A program made the position numbers and the translations under genes. From the NCBI GenBank assembly GCA_031002005.1, contig JARYHS010008074.1, positions 349,766,932 to 349,830,931 on the forward strand: 64,000 nt of DNA. The letters are read 5' to 3'. Positions 12,031 through 22,089 of the stretch are shown piece after piece. Each line of letters starts with the position of its first letter. Within the stretch, counting starts at the first letter, position 1. The DNA comes from Vandiemenella viatica. Its lineage: Eukaryota; Arthropoda; Insecta; Orthoptera; Morabidae. The notes under the pieces are model-generated. The model searched no databases, was not told the DNA's origin, and saw only the letters and a program-made list of their open reading frames with translations.

Positions 12031-12417
12031 CTCTGCCTGCAAGAATCATTAAGTAGTGTACTTTGCACTGCGAATGCCGTATCATAATCTCTGTCTGACG
12101 ATTACTGCGAAGATGACGATAAGCACTGTTTTATAGTAATATACATGGATTCATCATATTTCTTTTAGCCGCACATTCTGCGATTCTGACAGGGGTTATC
12201 TGGTGACAGCTCATTTGTAGCCACGGCTCAAAAGTAGAATAATTTGAAGTCATGCAGATCGTTATCAGCTATTGAAAACACATTATCATATAGCTTTATG
12301 TGTATATTACGAACTGTAACGTCTCAGCTAAACTATAGCGACCAACAGTCTGACTATCTTACAAGCCACAGCCCCTACATTCATTTCTATCTCACAACAA
12401 GGGTTGCTCTGTCAGTT

Positions 12418-12555
12418 TTCCAGGGTTATCCGGAATCAATCCAGGCGAATACCAGGCGAATTTCTTCAAAATGCCATAGCAGAATTCCTTCCAGTTTCCT
12501 GTTTCCAGTCCTTTCTCGTCTCTAATGACATCGACGTCGACATAGCGTAAAGAAA
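12418..12555 (+). repeat. tRNA-derived SINE, 5'-truncated, diverged
   Basis: Shows the body of the window's common SINE: CCAGGCGAA, then ...GAATTCCTTCCAG..., then CTAATGACATCGACGTCGAC and GCGTAAAG at the 3' end. The tRNA-like head is missing. Confidence 0.75.
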
Positions 12556-13969
12556 TAAGAAAAGAGAGTTGTTCAGTAAAACTAAAATAAATTGTATGAG
12601 TCTGATAAGAATCTTCGAGAGCATATAAATTCCGAAGTATAACTGGTTGGAAATAAGGAATGGAACAGACGTTAGTCTAAGTTTTGTGAAAATTTGATCC
12701 TATCATGAGGATTGTTTAGTAATTTAAAAGTGCTCTTAGCTGATAACGTACTGTAACCAACGCAAATTTTAAGAGATTTGGTACCAAAAGAACTGCATGA
12801 AGTATAGTCAGTTTGAGATCATAATACACTTATTTTTTGTACAGAAATTACGCCATACGCTGTAAAAATTGGGACGAAATCAGCAAGAAACATCGAGCAA
12901 CTAAATTAAACGATAGTCTGTCAGCATGCGCAATGACACATCTAATCTAAGATCTAATTTTGTTCACAATTATTTAACCATGATGTATTTGAAGCAGCCG
13001 GCCAAACGAGTTCCAAAAATATTTTGGATATCTTTGTTTAATTAGCCCATTTCTTCTGCGTTTTTCACTTATCTTTTAGAGAAGAAAAAGACTATGTTAT
13101 CTTCTTAAACGTAAACTTGTAGATGATTTTAAACTGCTTCATTAGTAAAGACCAGTGCAAAATATTAATATCGGCTAGGAGCAAATATTAAAAGTAGGAT
13201 ATTTTAAATTAATAAGCGTTCCATGACTCGTGTAACCTGGCAGTAGTTGTTCGGATCCCTATTTCAATACACTAGAACATTTTCTAACAAGGTTTTTATT
13301 GAGACGCGATTTGTAAACAACCATCCTGTCAAATTTAGTCAGTCGAATAAATTACAGTTCTCCGTTTATCTCCAAATATCTAATATTTTAATTCTGATTT
13401 GTTGAGTTTACCGAACATTGTTTCAACTTAATGCCAATACTCTATTTGCTTGTAACTTTTCCAATAATCTGAATGTTTTGCTGTTATTGCTAGGACAAAC
13501 GCGTATCAGCGTCCGGTCTTCTATTTCCATTGAACACTAATAAGATTTCTGTAACATCTAATATCCACGAATTTATAGGTAAAAGTGAACTTTACAGTCT
13601 CCTGTTACGGTGATGCGTTGGTTACGAGTTCAAAGTCCTTTGCGAAAATTGAAATTTACTCGTAGTTTGCAATAAATATTACAAGTATGTAGCCAAAATG
13701 ACTAGAAATTCTGCTTCATTTGTCTTAATAGGTTGCCTACTTAATTTTGGCTGCTAATTGAACTGAAGTTGTTTTCAATTTTGAATAGAAAATCGCATTT
13801 ACGAGGATGTAAAGCGCGGAGAAAGTCGTTTGATATCTACCGCTTTTGTAGCAAAGATGAACGTAGAACAAGAACTACAACATACCATTTCGTAATATCA
13901 TTAGAAAAGCAAGCAGCTATACGAAAAGATATTAATTTGTTTATTCTATGCCAAGAAGTGGGCCCTTAC
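12556..13969. other. AT-rich stretch between AIG1-like exons 3 and 2
   Basis: I looked here for further AIG1-family exons on the minus strand (for example the conserved LNHxxHT block) and saw none. No TIR or RNA gene noticed. Confidence 0.45.
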
Positions 13970-14155
13970 CAAGTTCCAGAAGGTGAGGTATTTCCATTGT
14001 CCTGATCTTTTCGATAGTTCGGAATTCTGCGTCGGAAAAACGGGCAACTGTAAACCGTTGTAGACTGCAAACACAAAATGCAGAGTAGCAATGGAATGGA
14101 ACGTTGTATAAAATCTAGCAGCGGCTGCACCATGACGTCTCCGAACTCGCCCCAT
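13970..14155 (-). CDS. FAR-17a/AIG1-like membrane protein, first coding exon (copy 3)
   Basis: A 62-codon exon, ATG at 14155, donor TTG|GTAAGG, phase 0. The product begins MGRVRRRHGA, carries a hydrophobic helix at about residues 19-36 (FHSIATLHFVFAVYNGL), the loop QLPVFPTQNS, and ends GQWKYLTFWNL, nearly the family consensus (W-K-Y-M/L-T-x-x-N-L). A basic N-terminus before the first helix fits a cytosolic N-terminus by the positive-inside rule. It shares TCCGCAATGG around the start with copy 2. The 20-kb gap to copy 4 is filled by the Harbinger nest and SINEs. No lesion seen. Confidence 0.75.
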
Positions 14156-14517
14156 TGCGGAGGAGCGAGCGATCCTTTATTCTAAAAAGCGATGAACCAA
14201 AAAATAAAAAAATGGAAGAGATTTATAGACACTGGTGAGCTTGTTGGAAGTAAAACGCTGCACTGTTTTCACATGCTTCAGTCAACACGAGATATTACGT
14301 CCACCTCACTGTACGTTAGCGTCTGCTTTTCGAATAGGCTGCACACACCGTGACTCCATAGCATTGTTTAACGTAATCGTTTGTTCTCACGGATCATAAT
14401 GAGGGGAAGTGGACGACCTTCTATAGATTGTAGGTATGCTGAATTGATTATCGGTACTCAGTGATGTAGTCATGCACAAAGCAGTATTAAAACCAAATGA
14501 AACTTCAAGGAAGAACT
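14156..14517. other. upstream region of copy 3
   Basis: No GGCAGATAAG motif as found upstream of copies 1 and 2; no other recognisable element. Confidence 0.4.
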
Positions 14518-14702
14518 TTTTTTTATGCCTCGTCGACGGCTTAGGTCATTAGAGGCGGGATTGGACTGGGGACAAGGAACGGGAAGGAATTCGGCCATTG
14601 CATTTTTTAAGAAAGCATAGAAAACCCAAATCTGGATGCCCGGACGGGGATTCGAACCCACGTCCTCCCGTTCTTCTGCCTGAAGGTAATGCAGTATACA
14701 CA
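14518..14702 (-). repeat. tRNA-derived SINE
   Basis: Minus-strand copy: the B box reads TGGGTTCGAATCCC on the minus strand (about 14645-14660), followed by the CGGGCATCCAGATTTGGGTT body and the CTAATGACCTAAGCC...GTCGACGAGGC end near 14525. Confidence 0.85.
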
Positions 14703-14836
14703 ATATGTCGCCGTGGAAGTTACAGATAAATCATCAAATTCTATGAATCATGCACTGGCTAAAAAAAATTTTGAGTTAAAATGACTAAGCGAAACAAACT
14801 TCTGAAGTGTAAGGCTGTGGTTATACTGCAAGCGAG

Positions 14837-14882
14837 TTCGCGCGAAGGAGAAGTGGTTACAGTGAAAGCGCATTCGCGCGAA
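14837..14882. repeat. subterminal TTCGCGCGAA palindromes, left end
   Basis: Two perfect copies at 14837-14846 and 14873-14882 inside the left terminal region. Matching arrays sit at every other Harbinger terminus in the block; subterminal repeats are often the transposase or partner binding sites. Confidence 0.8.
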
Positions 14883-14949
14883 CGTAGTCGCCGGAAGAAG
14901 TGGTCATGCGATTCAAAGCGGTTTTTAGAAGCTAAGTAAAATTTATCAT

Positions 14950-15211
14950 ATCATACTCGACTGGCGAAAATTCAATCTGAAAAGAAGAAGTGGCAATTCT
15001 GGGTTAATGAAATATTCTTGAATCACCATTTGAGTGAATATTTTAAACTTTTTGATGAATTAAAGAACCAGCCACTAAAGTTTTATGAATATTATCGTAT
15101 GACTTATGACACATACTCATATAAATGGAATGAAATAGAGGAAGAAATAAGAAGGTAGTGTAACTTCAGAGAATGTATTTCACCATCTGAAAAACTGACA
15201 GTAACTTTAAG
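14950..15211 (+). pseudogene. Harbinger transposase, exon 1
   Basis: Encodes the N-terminal part of a HARBI1-type transposase: KKKWQFWVNEIFLNHHLSEY, then LFDELKNQPLKFYEYYRMTY, then CNFRECISPSEKLTVTL, ending at donor TTTAAG|GTAAGT (15211, phase 2). It joins the acceptor at 16849 to restore AGA|TTT in frame (Arg-Phe), continuing into FLSTGLGFRSLAYSF. One in-frame TAG (about 15157) sits before CNFREC. No ATG is evident in the correct frame, so the start is uncertain. Confidence 0.8.
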
Positions 15212-15299
15212 GTAAGTAAAATAAATTTAATTTTAATTTTAAATCTGGAAGTTCTTGATGTATGTTGCGACATTGAAACTTGTTTCTTCCTTTTCTGAA

Positions 15300-16163
15300 A
15301 TTTCCACCTGCAGGATTTGAGTGTTACCTATTGATTCACTGAAATGTTGGGACTTGGTAGGAGTAGAGAAAGATGATGTGGATGAAGAAAGCTCTTGAGA
15401 ACTAGATTGTGATGATACTGAAGAGGTTGTAGGTTGAGGAGTATGAAAGATGGTTGGGGTGAAGGGCCTGCAGAAGAAGGAACAATTTCATGCTGTGGTG
15501 GTTCTGTCTTATAAGATAACACTTCGTTAACAAGAACTTGTTGTAACTGAAACTGGATCAGCACTTTTCTATCTGGTTTTGCATTTTTCAAATGAGGTAG
15601 TAAACCCATCAAAAAGTGATAGTCATAATCTCTCTTTTCCTCTGTTTCCACATTCCTTTCTTTAAAAAATTTCAGCTTCTCTTCTTCCAGTTCTACCATT
15701 CTAGCCTGTATATCGTTTGCTTGGCCTTTTATAAGAGCGTCTTTGCTGCTGCTTATTTAATTGTTGATGTGTCATTCTTGACACTGATGATGTGCTCTTC
15801 TCTAAAGATAAGTTAGACAGATTGGCAATGTTTGTCGGTTGTGTAACCTCTACTGCATCGTGCTGACACTCTTCACTGAGCTTCTGTTTTTTAGGAAATT
15901 CTGTTTCGTCTTGATACTTGCTGTTTTCTTGTGACATTTCTTCTACATTTTCATTTGTCAAAGGTAATGATGGAATATTTCCCGATGCCTCTCTATGTGT
16001 CATTTGCTCTGACAAGAAATATAAGCTATTATAGTAAGGCCAAGAAGAACCACTTTTTTCTCCCCCTGCCTCACTAGATTGTTTGTATTTACCTAACTTT
16101 TTATGTTCTTTCCGAAAAGTGTCTTTTAGTCCTTTCCATTTTGACTTTACTACTTCACCTCAA
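15300..16163 (-). pseudogene. Harbinger MADF/BESS protein, exon 2
   Basis: DNA-binding partner (Myb/SANT-like class) that helps the transposase bind element ends. Reading leftward: MADF helix KSKWKGLKDTFRKEHKK (about 16135-16090), SSWPYYNSLYFLSEQ (about 16035), an acidic Ser/Thr/Gln-rich linker (LTNENVEEMSQENSKYQDET), then after a frameshift near 15755 a Glu-rich coiled segment (MVELEEEKLKFFKERNVE) and a BESS motif, YDYHFLMGLLPHLKNAK with a following IQFQLQQV (15620-15530). The order MADF-linker-BESS is standard. An acceptor-like TTTTGAG lies at about 16164. The first MADF helix is on a separate exon at 19748-19861, across the transposase. Confidence 0.75.
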
Positions 16164-16225
16164 AATAAAGAAAGAACTATGATAGCTAGATCATATTGTA
16201 TTAAAAATATTGTGCAGCATTTATG

Positions 16226-16805
16226 CAGTGACGAATCCACGGATTGTCCTAGCATGGGCAGAAACTTTTAAACTGCCGCCCCGTAAAAACATGAGTCTGC
16301 CGCAATGGACAGTAGAGCTAAGGGAACGTCCATAAACCACGTAGCTCATTTTGTCCTCTTTTGAACCATCCTTCCCCCCCACCCCCTCACGTAGCCTTAC
16401 GAGGCTCCCCTCCCCCCCCCCCCCCGCCCACGTAGCATGTAGCGTATTTTCCCTATTGATTCCAGATGATATTTTGTACTGTTTTCTCTTGTTAAACTAT
16501 CGTAATTTACATACGGGCATAAAATTAAATGACGGAAATATATATTTACATGCTTTTGAGTGTTTTGTACCTCATTTTAACTGTGACATGACCATAGTAT
16601 GAATGAAAAGCTACATGGCCTAGCTCGGACCTCTCCCCTTCCCCCACGTAGCTTTCAGCCAACCCCTCCCCCTCATAGATCGAGCTACTTGGTTTATGGA
16701 CGGTCCCTAAAAGAGTTTGCCGACACATGAATTTGCCATTTGTCACCCCCTTAAGTTGCCGCGCCGGTTTGCCACCTTCCCCCAACCCTCCTGGATTCGG
16801 CACTG
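16226..16805. mobile_element. hAT-type MITE (non-autonomous)
   Basis: Terminal repeats CAGTGACGAATCCACGGA and (inverted) CAGTGCCGAATCCAGGAG. Flanking 8-mers CATTTATG (16218-16225) and CATTGATA (16806-16813) agree at 6 of 8 positions, as for an aged hAT duplication. It has no coding capacity, lies in the transposase intron and carries another element at 16321-16708. Confidence 0.75.
16321..16708. mobile_element. short TIR element nested in the hAT MITE
   Basis: Ends AGGGAACGTCCATAAACCAC and, inverted, AGGGACCGTCCATAAACCAA extending through GTAGCTC. 388 bp, with strongly C-rich interior (several C runs). A TA precedes the left end; the right flank reads AA, so a TA duplication is possible but damaged. 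Confidence 0.7.
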
Positions 16806-16848
16806 CATTGATATATTAATTCTAATTAAATTTTTGAATTTGTTTCAG

Positions 16849-17531
16849 ATTTCTCTCAACTGGGCTGGGATTTCGTTCCCTAGCCTATTCATTTCGAATG
16901 TCACATGGTACGATAAGAAAAGTCGTAAATGAAACATGTACGGCTATATGGGAGAAATTAAATCTACAACACTTGCCACAGCCTACAAAGGAATCGCTAT
17001 TGAGAAACTCCATACAATTTTTTGATCAGTGGCATTTCCCAAACTGTGTCGACTGTATCGATGGTAAACATATCCTTATTAAATGTCCAAAAGAATCAGG
17101 AACCATGTTTTATAATTATAAACAATACTTTTCAATAGTACTGCAGACAGTAGCTGATGCAAATTATAAATTTATTTGCATATATGTTGGTGGATACGGG
17201 AAACAAAGTGATGGCGGAACCTCTGCATCTTCAACTTTTTATCAACAGCTAGAAAGTGGAACATTGCTACCAGATGATAAACCACTTCCTAATTCTGATG
17301 TAGTTCTTCCGCACGTCTTGCTAGGTGATGATGCATATCCCTTAAAACCATATCTGATGAAACCATTTTCGAAACGAAACCTATCACGCGAGGAAGAAAT
17401 ATTTAATTACAGACTATCACGTTGTCGGAGAACAGTAGAATGCTCCTTTGGAATTATGACAGAGACTACTGAACAAACCAATAGAATGCCATCCTGATAA
17501 GGTTGATTTAATAGTGAAATGCATTTGTTTA
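16849..17531 (+). pseudogene. Harbinger transposase, exon 2 (5' part)
   Basis: Acceptor TTGTTTCAG|ATTTCT at 16848. Encodes the catalytic core: MSHGTIRKVVNETC (helix-turn-helix region), CVDCIDGKHILIKCP (first Asp), VLLGDDAYPLKPYLMKPF (second Asp) and SRCRRTVECSFGIM (Glu), the D-D-E triad of DDE_Tnp_4. Just after ECSFGIMT, near 17460, a small deletion changes frame; the correct frame resumes as RLLNKPIECHPDKVDLIVKC and is cut at 17531 by a Helitron-like element. The rest of the protein resumes at 19173. Confidence 0.9.
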
Positions 17532-19172
17532 TCCTATTATATAAAACGCTAACGTGGCGTCTGCATGCGTCGTCTATAGCTGCTACACGTATTGGCTACA
17601 GAACGGTCACTCGCCAATCAACAGTCACCATATTGCATTCCTTCCTTCATGTTGCATTTTGTTTATTTACTACAGTTAGATGCAGAAACTCGTGTAAGGA
17701 GAATGGTGTTCGATGTTTATGTTATATTATTTGTATCAGTTATACGCCAAAATTCATGCAAGGAGAAGGGATTCAATATTTACGCTATTTTATCTGTGTC
17801 AGTTATAAGCCCTAGGTTAAACCATAACCTAAGATTTTTTCGGCAGACGGTAAGAAACTGTGAAGTGTATTTAAAACTCGTAGAAACGTAATGATTTATT
17901 GGTCAAATAAATAACAGTTATCCGTTTTCGAAATTATAGTCTACGTGATCTTAAGTAAAATGCATTTATTTATGCAAAATCCTAATCAAATACTCTGATA
18001 ATCTAACCAGAGTAACGTATTCATATAACAAAAGATATCATTAAAAATTCGTTTCTCCTTATAAGCTTTTCCAGAATAAATTCTTACTACCATTATATAC
18101 GATACCATTAGTTTTTGATACATGTGTTAACTATTAAATGTGATTTAATATAAACTTTTAATTAGATTTAAACTGTCAAGGATATGACTATTTATTTACA
18201 GTATAAGCGATATGACACTCGGAATACAACAACGATATTATTGCCGCAAAATAGCAGTGAGAAGAGATATTAGAAATACGGAGAGCAGGGAAAAAAATTA
18301 ATGCGAGGCAATTATGTGTCACAAAGTTACAAATAGTACGTTCGATTAAATTTACATATTGCTTTTTATTTATCTACGACAACCAGATGCAAAAATTCAT
18401 GTAAGGAGAAGGATATTGTAGGTGTACGTTATATTACCTGTATCAATAATAAGTACTAGGTTAAAACACAATCTACTTTTTTTTGGCCAGAGATAAGAAA
18501 CGATGAAGTTTATTAAAAACTCAGAGGAAGTTTACACGAAATGTACGAATCACGAAATATATCATTCAGATAAATGGAAGTTATCCGTTTTTGATATTAT
18601 ACTTCCCGTCATTTAAAGTAAAATAATGTAAATAAATCGGTATTACTGGAGATTGCGATTCTGCCAGGAATTGCTGTGGTAAAATGCAAGAATCCTCTAG
18701 AAATATTTTCCATAGTACATTTAACTGTATTATGCCCGTCCAGGATATATTACAACCTAATTTCTGCTTGAAAATAATGGTAGTCTACAGCCTGTATTAC
18801 AACGGAATTACTGCTTAAAAACAATATGTCTTGCGATTGACTACTGCATTTGAGAGTAGTAGAAGTTATGATTTTCGAAAGCAATATTAATGGAGGGTTG
18901 TGTGCCTGGACTAGGAATAAAACTGATATTACATGGATAGCAAAGTTTCTGGATTCCTAATTTATTTTTCATTTTATTGGTTCTATACATCCGCCATCAT
19001 TAATTCAGTAAAAGTTACTACTGTATTGCTATGTAGAACATTATCAAATCAAGGCCACTAGCATTATCTAATAACAATCCCGTATAATTAACCAACTGCA
19101 AAATAATAATAATAAAATGAACTGCCAGAATATGGCGTTCAAAGAGTCATTTTATGACGGGCTAGAAGCTAG
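17532..19172 (+). mobile_element. Helitron-like non-autonomous element, copy 1
   Basis: Starts TC (A|TCCTATT at 17532) and ends CTAG|T at 19172, preceded by a hairpin GTCAT-TTT-ATGAC about 13 bases upstream of the end; no target duplication. Removing it joins TTA|TTG and restores the transposase frame exactly (KCICL-LHNILID), so the target was A|T as Helitrons require. No Rep/helicase gene. Internally two direct-repeat units begin GATGCAGAAACTCGTGTAAG (about 17681) and GATGCAAAAATTCATGTAAG (about 18386). A second copy lies at 36942-40299. Confidence 0.8.
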
Positions 19173-19657
19173 TTGCATAATATTCTTATAGACAGAGAGG
19201 GTATCTGCAGATCAAATGTATTACAATCTGAGCTGTCAAATTTTCAGAGGAAAAGTAATTCCAAAACGCGGGTGACTAATAGGTCTACCAATATGCCATA
19301 TGATGTACGAGAAACTCTTAAAGTGTATTTTAATAGTGATGTTGGTGCCATACCACCATGGGCGCCGGGATGGGGGTGCAAGGGGGTGCACTTGCACCCC
19401 CCTGCTATGAAAGAAAATACATTGATAAAGATTAAGAAACAAAAAATTTATTATTAAATTCACTGTTTGAATAATAACTTAAGGTGTCTAGGTTGTTATC
19501 TAGATTTGTTTAACACCTTGTCAATAAAGTCAGTATCCTTGGTTAATAAGTAATAAGTGTTATATGTAATGTTTATATATAAAAAAAACAACCAGATGCA
19601 CCTCCCTTAAAGTAATCCTGTTGGCGCCCATGCATACCACAACAGTATAATATTTAA
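19173..19657 (+). pseudogene. Harbinger transposase, C-terminal part, split by MITE
   Basis: Continues the exon interrupted at 17531: LHNILIDREGICRSNVLQSE, then RSTNMPYDVRETLKVYFNSD and VGAIP. A 276-bp hAT MITE with duplicated CATACCAC sits at 19349-19640. If one CATACCAC and the MITE are ignored, the frame runs VGAIPQQYNI to TAA at 19655-19657. The position and basic, Arg-rich character before YFNS match HARBI1-type C-termini. Confidence 0.8.
19357..19632. mobile_element. hAT-type MITE with perfect 8-bp duplication
   Basis: Ends CATGGGCGCC and GGCGCCCATG; flanks CATACCAC at 19349-19356 and 19633-19640 are identical. Near the left end is a palindromic block GGGGGTGCACTTGCACCCCC. 276 bp, no coding capacity. 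Perfect duplication implies a young insertion compared with the one at 16226. Confidence 0.9.
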
Positions 19658-19747
19658 TGTGAGTTGTATTAATACTTTACTTATGCATTTAGATAATGTA
19701 CTGCATGTAACACTAAAAAGAAGTTTACATTAAAATCGTTAACTTAC

Positions 19748-19861
19748 TGCCAACATTTCCCATAAATTCCTTGATTTATCACGGTTATGATATCCTTTAT
19801 GATTCTGATCCCACAATATTCTTCTTTCAAACACCAAACATATAATTTTTTCACAATCCAT
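19748..19861 (-). pseudogene. Harbinger MADF/BESS protein, exon 1
   Basis: ATG at 19861, 38 codons, MDCEKIICLVFERRILWDQN...YHNRDKSRNLWEMLA, then TTGGCA|GTAAGT at 19747. This is the first half of a MADF domain (L-V-x-x-R-x-x-L-W-D...Y...W). The related X elements use a phase-1 donor here, while this site reads phase 0 and exon 2 expects one extra base, so a one-base loss at the donor is likely. The intron to exon 2 (about 16163) spans transposase exon 2 on the opposite strand. Confidence 0.75.
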
Positions 19862-19974
19862 AATAATACGTAAAACAACTGAAATAACCAAAGGATGGAT
19901 TCACGCGAAATAAAACCTTTTCCAACTATACGGAATCTACAGCACTTGCCTCAGCCTACAATGGAATCGCTCCA

Positions 19975-20134
19975 TTCGCGCGAAAAAACAAACCCGTTTG
20001 AACTTCTAGCGACAACAAGCGATTCGCTCGACCAGTTCGCTTTTACTGTAACCGCCTGCCTTTGTATGTGTTTGTTTATAATAGCGATTTCGTGCGAAAT
20101 CGCGCTATTTCGCGCGAAGGATTGTTCGCGCGAA
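19975..20134. repeat. subterminal TTCGCGCGAA palindromes, right end
   Basis: Perfect copies at 19975-19984, 20109-20118 and 20125-20134, with near copies such as TTCGTGCGAA at 20089. They lie between the MADF ATG and the right terminus. Confidence 0.8.
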
Positions 20135-20185
20135 TTCGCTTGCAGTGTATAGTCAATCAAGTCACTCACAATAGATAATTATTTC

Positions 20186-20275
20186 AATTAGGGCAAATGT
20201 AGGTGGGTGCAGGAAAGGGGGAAAGATGGGTGTGTAGGTAAATTGCCACCGGACAGTGAGCTCCATTAGAATTTA
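20186..20275 (+). repeat. LINE 3' tail (CR1-like family)
   Basis: GGGCAAATGTAGGTGGGTGC...AAATTGCCACCGG...GCTCCATTAGAATTTAATT matches the 3' end of the LINE at 10280-10380. Only the tail is present. Confidence 0.85.
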
Positions 20276-20828
20276 ATTAAATATTATTATTATTATAAAA
20301 TTTATTGTAATTTATCTACCGCTGACTGTCTAATTGCTTGAAACATTAACTCTTCCGTAGTTGTCCAATTTATAAAAATCTGTACTTATTATTTCATCAA
20401 TAATTTATTTAAAACAGAATGTAGCATTCTCAATGTCAGTACTTTGTTAATTAATATCTGCAGTTGTGTAAAACGAAATGACATCTATTAAATGAATCAA
20501 TATTTAGAACAAGACAAAATGAAACAACACCTCTCTGTACAATACGAAAGCAGACCTGTAAAATCAATTGTAGAAGCTGGATCGCGTGGCCTCGACATAG
20601 CTCAGCCAATTAGCGCCAAGCTGACCTCCAGCGGCGCGCTAGGCCGCGAGGTGAAAACAAAATACTTTGTTCTGGCATCGACATCGAGGTGAACAGCGAG
20701 CAGCGACGGCGACCGCGACCGCCTCGGCGTGCGCTGGCTCGTTACTAACAATGCTTTTGTTTCACGTAGATGAAACATCTACCGCCACCGCGGCCGCGAC
20801 CTTCAGCGCGAGCTGCTCGGCATGTTGG
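20276..20828. other. unassigned, GC-rich in second half
   Basis: 20590-20828 is unusually GC- and CpG-rich for the window (GGCGCGCTAGGCCGCGAGG and similar) but has no recognisable exon or terminus. It may be part of an unrecognised non-autonomous element. Confidence 0.35.
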
Positions 20829-20910
20829 TTACACTGCAAGCGAATTCGCGCGAACAATCCTTCGCGCGAAATAGCGCGATTTCGCGCTATTTCGCGCGAA
20901 GGAGAAGTGG
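20829..20910. repeat. isolated Harbinger terminal fragment
   Basis: Begins TTACACTGCAAGCGAATTCG, identical over CTGCAAGCGAATTCGCGCGA to the right terminus ending at 20145. It carries three perfect TTCGCGCGAA copies (20845, 20861, 20891) and ends GAAGTGG TTA, where X1 is inserted. The matching position in the left end of the larger element reads GAAGTGGTTACAGTG (14849-14863). Confidence 0.75.
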
Positions 20911-21118
20911 TTAGGCTGGCCGTCCAGTGGACGCGAATTTGCGCGAAAAATCTTCGCGCGAATGCACGCGAATACGCGCGAAGAGATCGCTCCAATCCAA
21001 ACAAAGGTAATTTAATGTGACTCCGTCCACTGCGAGCGCCTGAATCGCGCGAACTTACGCGTGGGCGACGAGATCCAAATTTTTTTGGATTTGTTCGCGC
21101 GAACACAGAGTTCGCGCG

Positions 21119-21250
21119 ACAGATATAGACAAACTGGTTGCTCTTGTTCTAGAAAGAGACCATTAGTCAGATCAAAAATTATCTTATACTACCAAAGAAA
21201 TGTCCAAATGAAGACGTGAGAAGAAATTGGAACAGAAATGAATTCACCAG
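21119..21250 (+). pseudogene. X1 MADF exon 1
   Basis: DIDKLVALVLER matches the start of a MADF domain; the initiating codon position holds ACA (X3 has ACG). After LVLER the frame is disturbed, with TAG near W-D and a shift before EEIG-EMNSP. Donor CACCAG|GTAATT at 21250. Confidence 0.7.
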
Positions 21251-21862
21251 GTAATTAATTATATTACTTATTCATTTATATAAACAAAATGCAATGTTCA
21301 ATATCTATTATTTTCACACATTATAGGCTTTGTTTTTTGCTTGCTGTCATCAGTATCTCTACTGGTTTGGTGTGATGGGTATTAGATGGTTAAATAGAAA
21401 CTTCCTTGCAACAATTACGGAAACAATACAAATCGCACAAAAACAAAAATTACTGGAAATCGTCAGTAAACGTTTTAAGTGAAAATATAAAGAAGCATTC
21501 AGCAGCATATTAATATTTACAAAATAAAACGCTTTCAAACATTCAAAATCTAACTCATAACATCATAGGTCACATAATATTCTTAATTGCATTCCTTTAA
21601 CCAATATTCCTTGCACTGTACTGCTTTTAATACAACAGTCATTCAGTTCATTTAAAACACTTTCATCCATTCACAATGTATTTAAATTTACTATTTTTAT
21701 ATGTTTTTCATTTCTTTACTTTACACTGGTTTTTACTGAGTGTTTCGTTGAAGAGAAGCCGATCTAGGACGTATACTTGGATATTTACATTTATTCTTTC
21801 TCCATTAAAAAACTAAACAAGTAAGTACTAAGGAGTTTTTGTTCTTATTTCTTTTGTTATAG

Positions 21863-22089
21863 TCGCTGACATTAAGAAGAAATGGAAAAGGTTGAGGGAT
21901 ACATTTAGAGTTAAGAAAATATTTGGGGAAAAATCCGGAAAAGGCGAAGTCTCAAAACAGTGGCCCTATTTCAATCAAATGGAAAACTCCTTTCTTTTGG
22001 CAAAAATATTACTCATCCATCCCTTTCCCCTTTCTGCAGTTCTTCTTGCTATAATTGTTGATTCCAATGCGTATAATTCCAACAATTGA
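21863..22089 (+). pseudogene. X1 MADF exon 2
   Basis: Acceptor TTGTTATAG|TC at 21862. Encodes VADIKKKWKRLRDTFRV, then KSGKGEVSKQWPYFNQMENS and FLLAKI, the second half of a MADF domain (W-K-x-L-R-D...W-P-Y-F-x-Q-M-x-F-L). No BESS motif follows; the frame ends at TGA 22087-22089. Confidence 0.75.

Larger units (their letters stand above)
14813..20160 (+). mobile_element. PIF/Harbinger element, autonomous type, dead
   Basis: Terminal repeats contain CTGCAAGCGAGTTCGCGCGA at 14826 and, inverted, CTGCAAGCGAATTCGCGCGA ending at 20145, one mismatch. It encodes the two proteins typical of the superfamily: a DDE transposase on plus and a MADF/BESS DNA-binding partner on minus, each with one intron. 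The two genes interlock. It is broken by a Helitron-like element (17532-19172), a hAT MITE in the last codons (19357-19632) and another in the intron (16226-16805). The right terminus past 20146 has decayed and no exact duplication can be read there. Confidence 0.8.

Noticed and set aside
20590..20828. GC-rich segment as a CpG-island promoter
   Set aside because: No exon or transcription signal follows, and it lies within the transposon nest.
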